Program-made: the position numbers and the translations under genes
In this document: positions 62,561-64,000 of the stretch, piece by piece
How positions within the stretch are numbered: the stretch's first letter is position 1
How the letters are laid out: each line of letters opens with the position of its first letter
NCBI GenBank assembly: GCA_023079485.1
Contig: CM041091.1
Coordinates: forward strand, 33,564,146 to 33,628,145
Direction: 5' to 3'
DNA length: 64,000 bases
Origin: Archilochus colubris
Lineage: Eukaryota > Chordata > Aves > Apodiformes > Trochilidae
The notes under the pieces: generated by a model
Database searches by the model: none
What the model saw: the letters and a program-made list of their open reading frames with translations, nothing else
What the model was told of the DNA's origin: nothing

Positions 62561-63219
62561 CCTTTCTTCAGGCTCTCCTCCCTTTCAGCCCAACCTGCCA
62601 CAGGGCTGGATGAGTAATATTTATTTTTCATTCTCTGATACCCCTATAATCAAAACCGTTGTGGCGTTGGCAGTCCTGCTCCTGATTTACACCATTGATT
62701 GTTAATTCTGGCAGCTCTCCTACCAGCAGAGGGTTTTTTTTTTTAAATAGCAGGAGCTGGGTGACTCTTTAGCAGAATAGCTCCTGGGGGAGAGGGATTG
62801 GTTTTATTGACTGAGTCTCTTTGCCTGGGGGTCAGGCAGAGCTGTGCTGGCTCTTTTTGCTGTAATTGGGAAGTTAACTGGTTTCTGCCCTGCTGTCAAG
62901 CAGATCTGCTTGCATCAGGAATGATTGTATTTGCCTGCTGAGAGCTTTGCAATGTGTCTTATTAAATGTTTTCAGCTGCTGCTAAGCATTAAAGTGGCTG
63001 ATAATCAACCAGGGGTTGAGGATCTTCTGTGTCTACAAAGCTGCTTTGGGATTCCCAGAGGTGTTGAACTTGGTGTGACTTTTATCCACTGGGAAACTTT
63101 TCAAGAGAGCCATAAAAGCTAAAATAGGTCTTGTGCAACTATGAACCTGAGCTGCTGGGGTGGGAAGGCATGGACAAGGAATGCTGTGTGTGATCCATTT
63201 GTAATCCATTGCATATTTC
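62561..63219. other. Intergenic DNA, no gene seen
   Basis: No feature recognised between two CR1 fragments. Confidence 0.5.
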
Positions 63220-63500
63220 ACAGAATAAGAGAAACCAGGTTGGAAGGCACCTCCAGGATCAGCTGGTCCAAACCTCCTTGGTGGAAGGCAGGACCAGACA
63301 AGGTCCCATCCCCTTGTGCAGCTCAACCTTAGGAGTGTCCAATGTTGAGGAAGCCCCAGTTCCCTGGAGAGGTTATTCCAGTGGGTGACTGTTCTAAGGA
63401 AAACTTTTCCTCTTGTGTCCCATCAGCCTCTCCCCAAGAATGACTCCCACCCCTCAGCCCTCATCTTGTCCCTGTGATTCCTTTGGAATTTCCATCAGGG
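63220..63500 (-). mobile_element. CR1 LINE fragment
   Basis: The plus strand shows CACAGAATAAGAGAAACCAGG, then TTGGAAGGCACCTCCAGGATC, then CCCCAGTTCCCTGG, CTTTTCCTCTTGTGTCC and CCCTCATCTTGTCCC, the complement of a CR1 3' region. Confidence 0.88.
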
Positions 63501-64000
63501 TCACTCCAGCAGAAGCATCCACAACACTTGTTGGGTCAGGTCAACTGGGTCAGTGTGGATAAGGAGCCAGAAGCTGCCTTAGCTTTTCTCACAGGTGGAA
63601 AAGAAAGGAAAAGAGCAGTTTTCTGCCCATCAGAGGGGACCTGCTGATTAAATCCTCCTCTCCAGCTGCCCAGCTCCTGGTTGGGCTTTGTGATGCCAGC
63701 AGTGAGATCTGGATCCCATGTTTTCCATGGCAGCAGAAGCCAGGAATGCTGGTGCAGGACTCCAGCTCAGTTTTTTGGTGTTCCCAAGGTCCCAGGCACA
63801 CATCCTGTCCTGGGGAGCCTGGAGCTGGGACCTTGGGTGCTCATCCTCCAGCCTGGATCCTCCCCTTTGCCTGGTCAGACACAGCCCCTGGGGAAAAGCA
63901 ACACTTCAACTGCTGGCAAGTGATGAATGTGCAAAATTACCCCAAGTTCAGATAAGATGGGAGCTTGATTTTTCTCTCAAGGGTGCATCAAGCTGACAGC
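63501..64000. other. Intergenic DNA to the window end
   Basis: No feature recognised. Confidence 0.5.

Overview
The window looks like genomic DNA from a bird, probably a songbird. It carries several short 5'-truncated CR1 LINE fragments on both strands, an ERV-L-type provirus with a diverged solo LTR relative, a compact GC-rich FOXI-class forkhead gene, and five exons of CPSF1 whose introns are almost entirely GC-rich minisatellite. All calls come from reading the sequence; no database search was run.

Layout. (1) 1-383 is host flank. (2) 384-7126 is an env-less provirus on the minus strand: truncated 3' LTR, polypurine tract, Pro-Pol, Gag, a membrane-spanning Gag N-terminal region, tRNA-Lys-type primer site and 5' LTR. 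(3) 7127-7226 and 24348-24447 are 100-base runs of N. (4) Between them, 7227-24347 is a different piece of genome. It holds five consecutive exons of CPSF1 (minus strand; 21955-22029, 19944-20024, 15080-15169, 13551-13673, 9645-9786), separated by 1.4-4.8 kb introns made of several minisatellite families, followed by about 1.2 kb of ordinary AT-richer DNA that looks like a 3' UTR of another gene. (5) 24448-24471 is the missing outer end of the 5' LTR, followed by host flank. (6) 24472-64000 is single-copy-looking host DNA with CR1 pieces, a solo LTR (51815-52919) and a two-exon FOXI-type gene (48235-49012).

The main structural conclusion is that the CPSF1 contig is very probably misplaced. 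The LTR sequence stops at 7126 and resumes at 24448 with only about 2 bases missing, judged against the other LTR. The real locus would be host - provirus - host - FOXI-like gene. The left LTR junction is also chimeric: 231 bases of host DNA (153-383) are an exact copy of 24471-24701 and replace the U5 end of the LTR, as expected if an insertion-free haplotype was stitched onto the provirus.

The most interesting biology is in two places. In the provirus, Gag begins with a region that has three hydrophobic segments and N-terminal N-glycosylation sequons, and Gag is separated from Pro-Pol only by one in-frame UAG lying in a small inverted repeat. In CPSF1, all five 3' splice sites contain the same TGTCCCC-AG word that recurs in many of the intronic minisatellite families, and the G-rich strand switches inside one intron.
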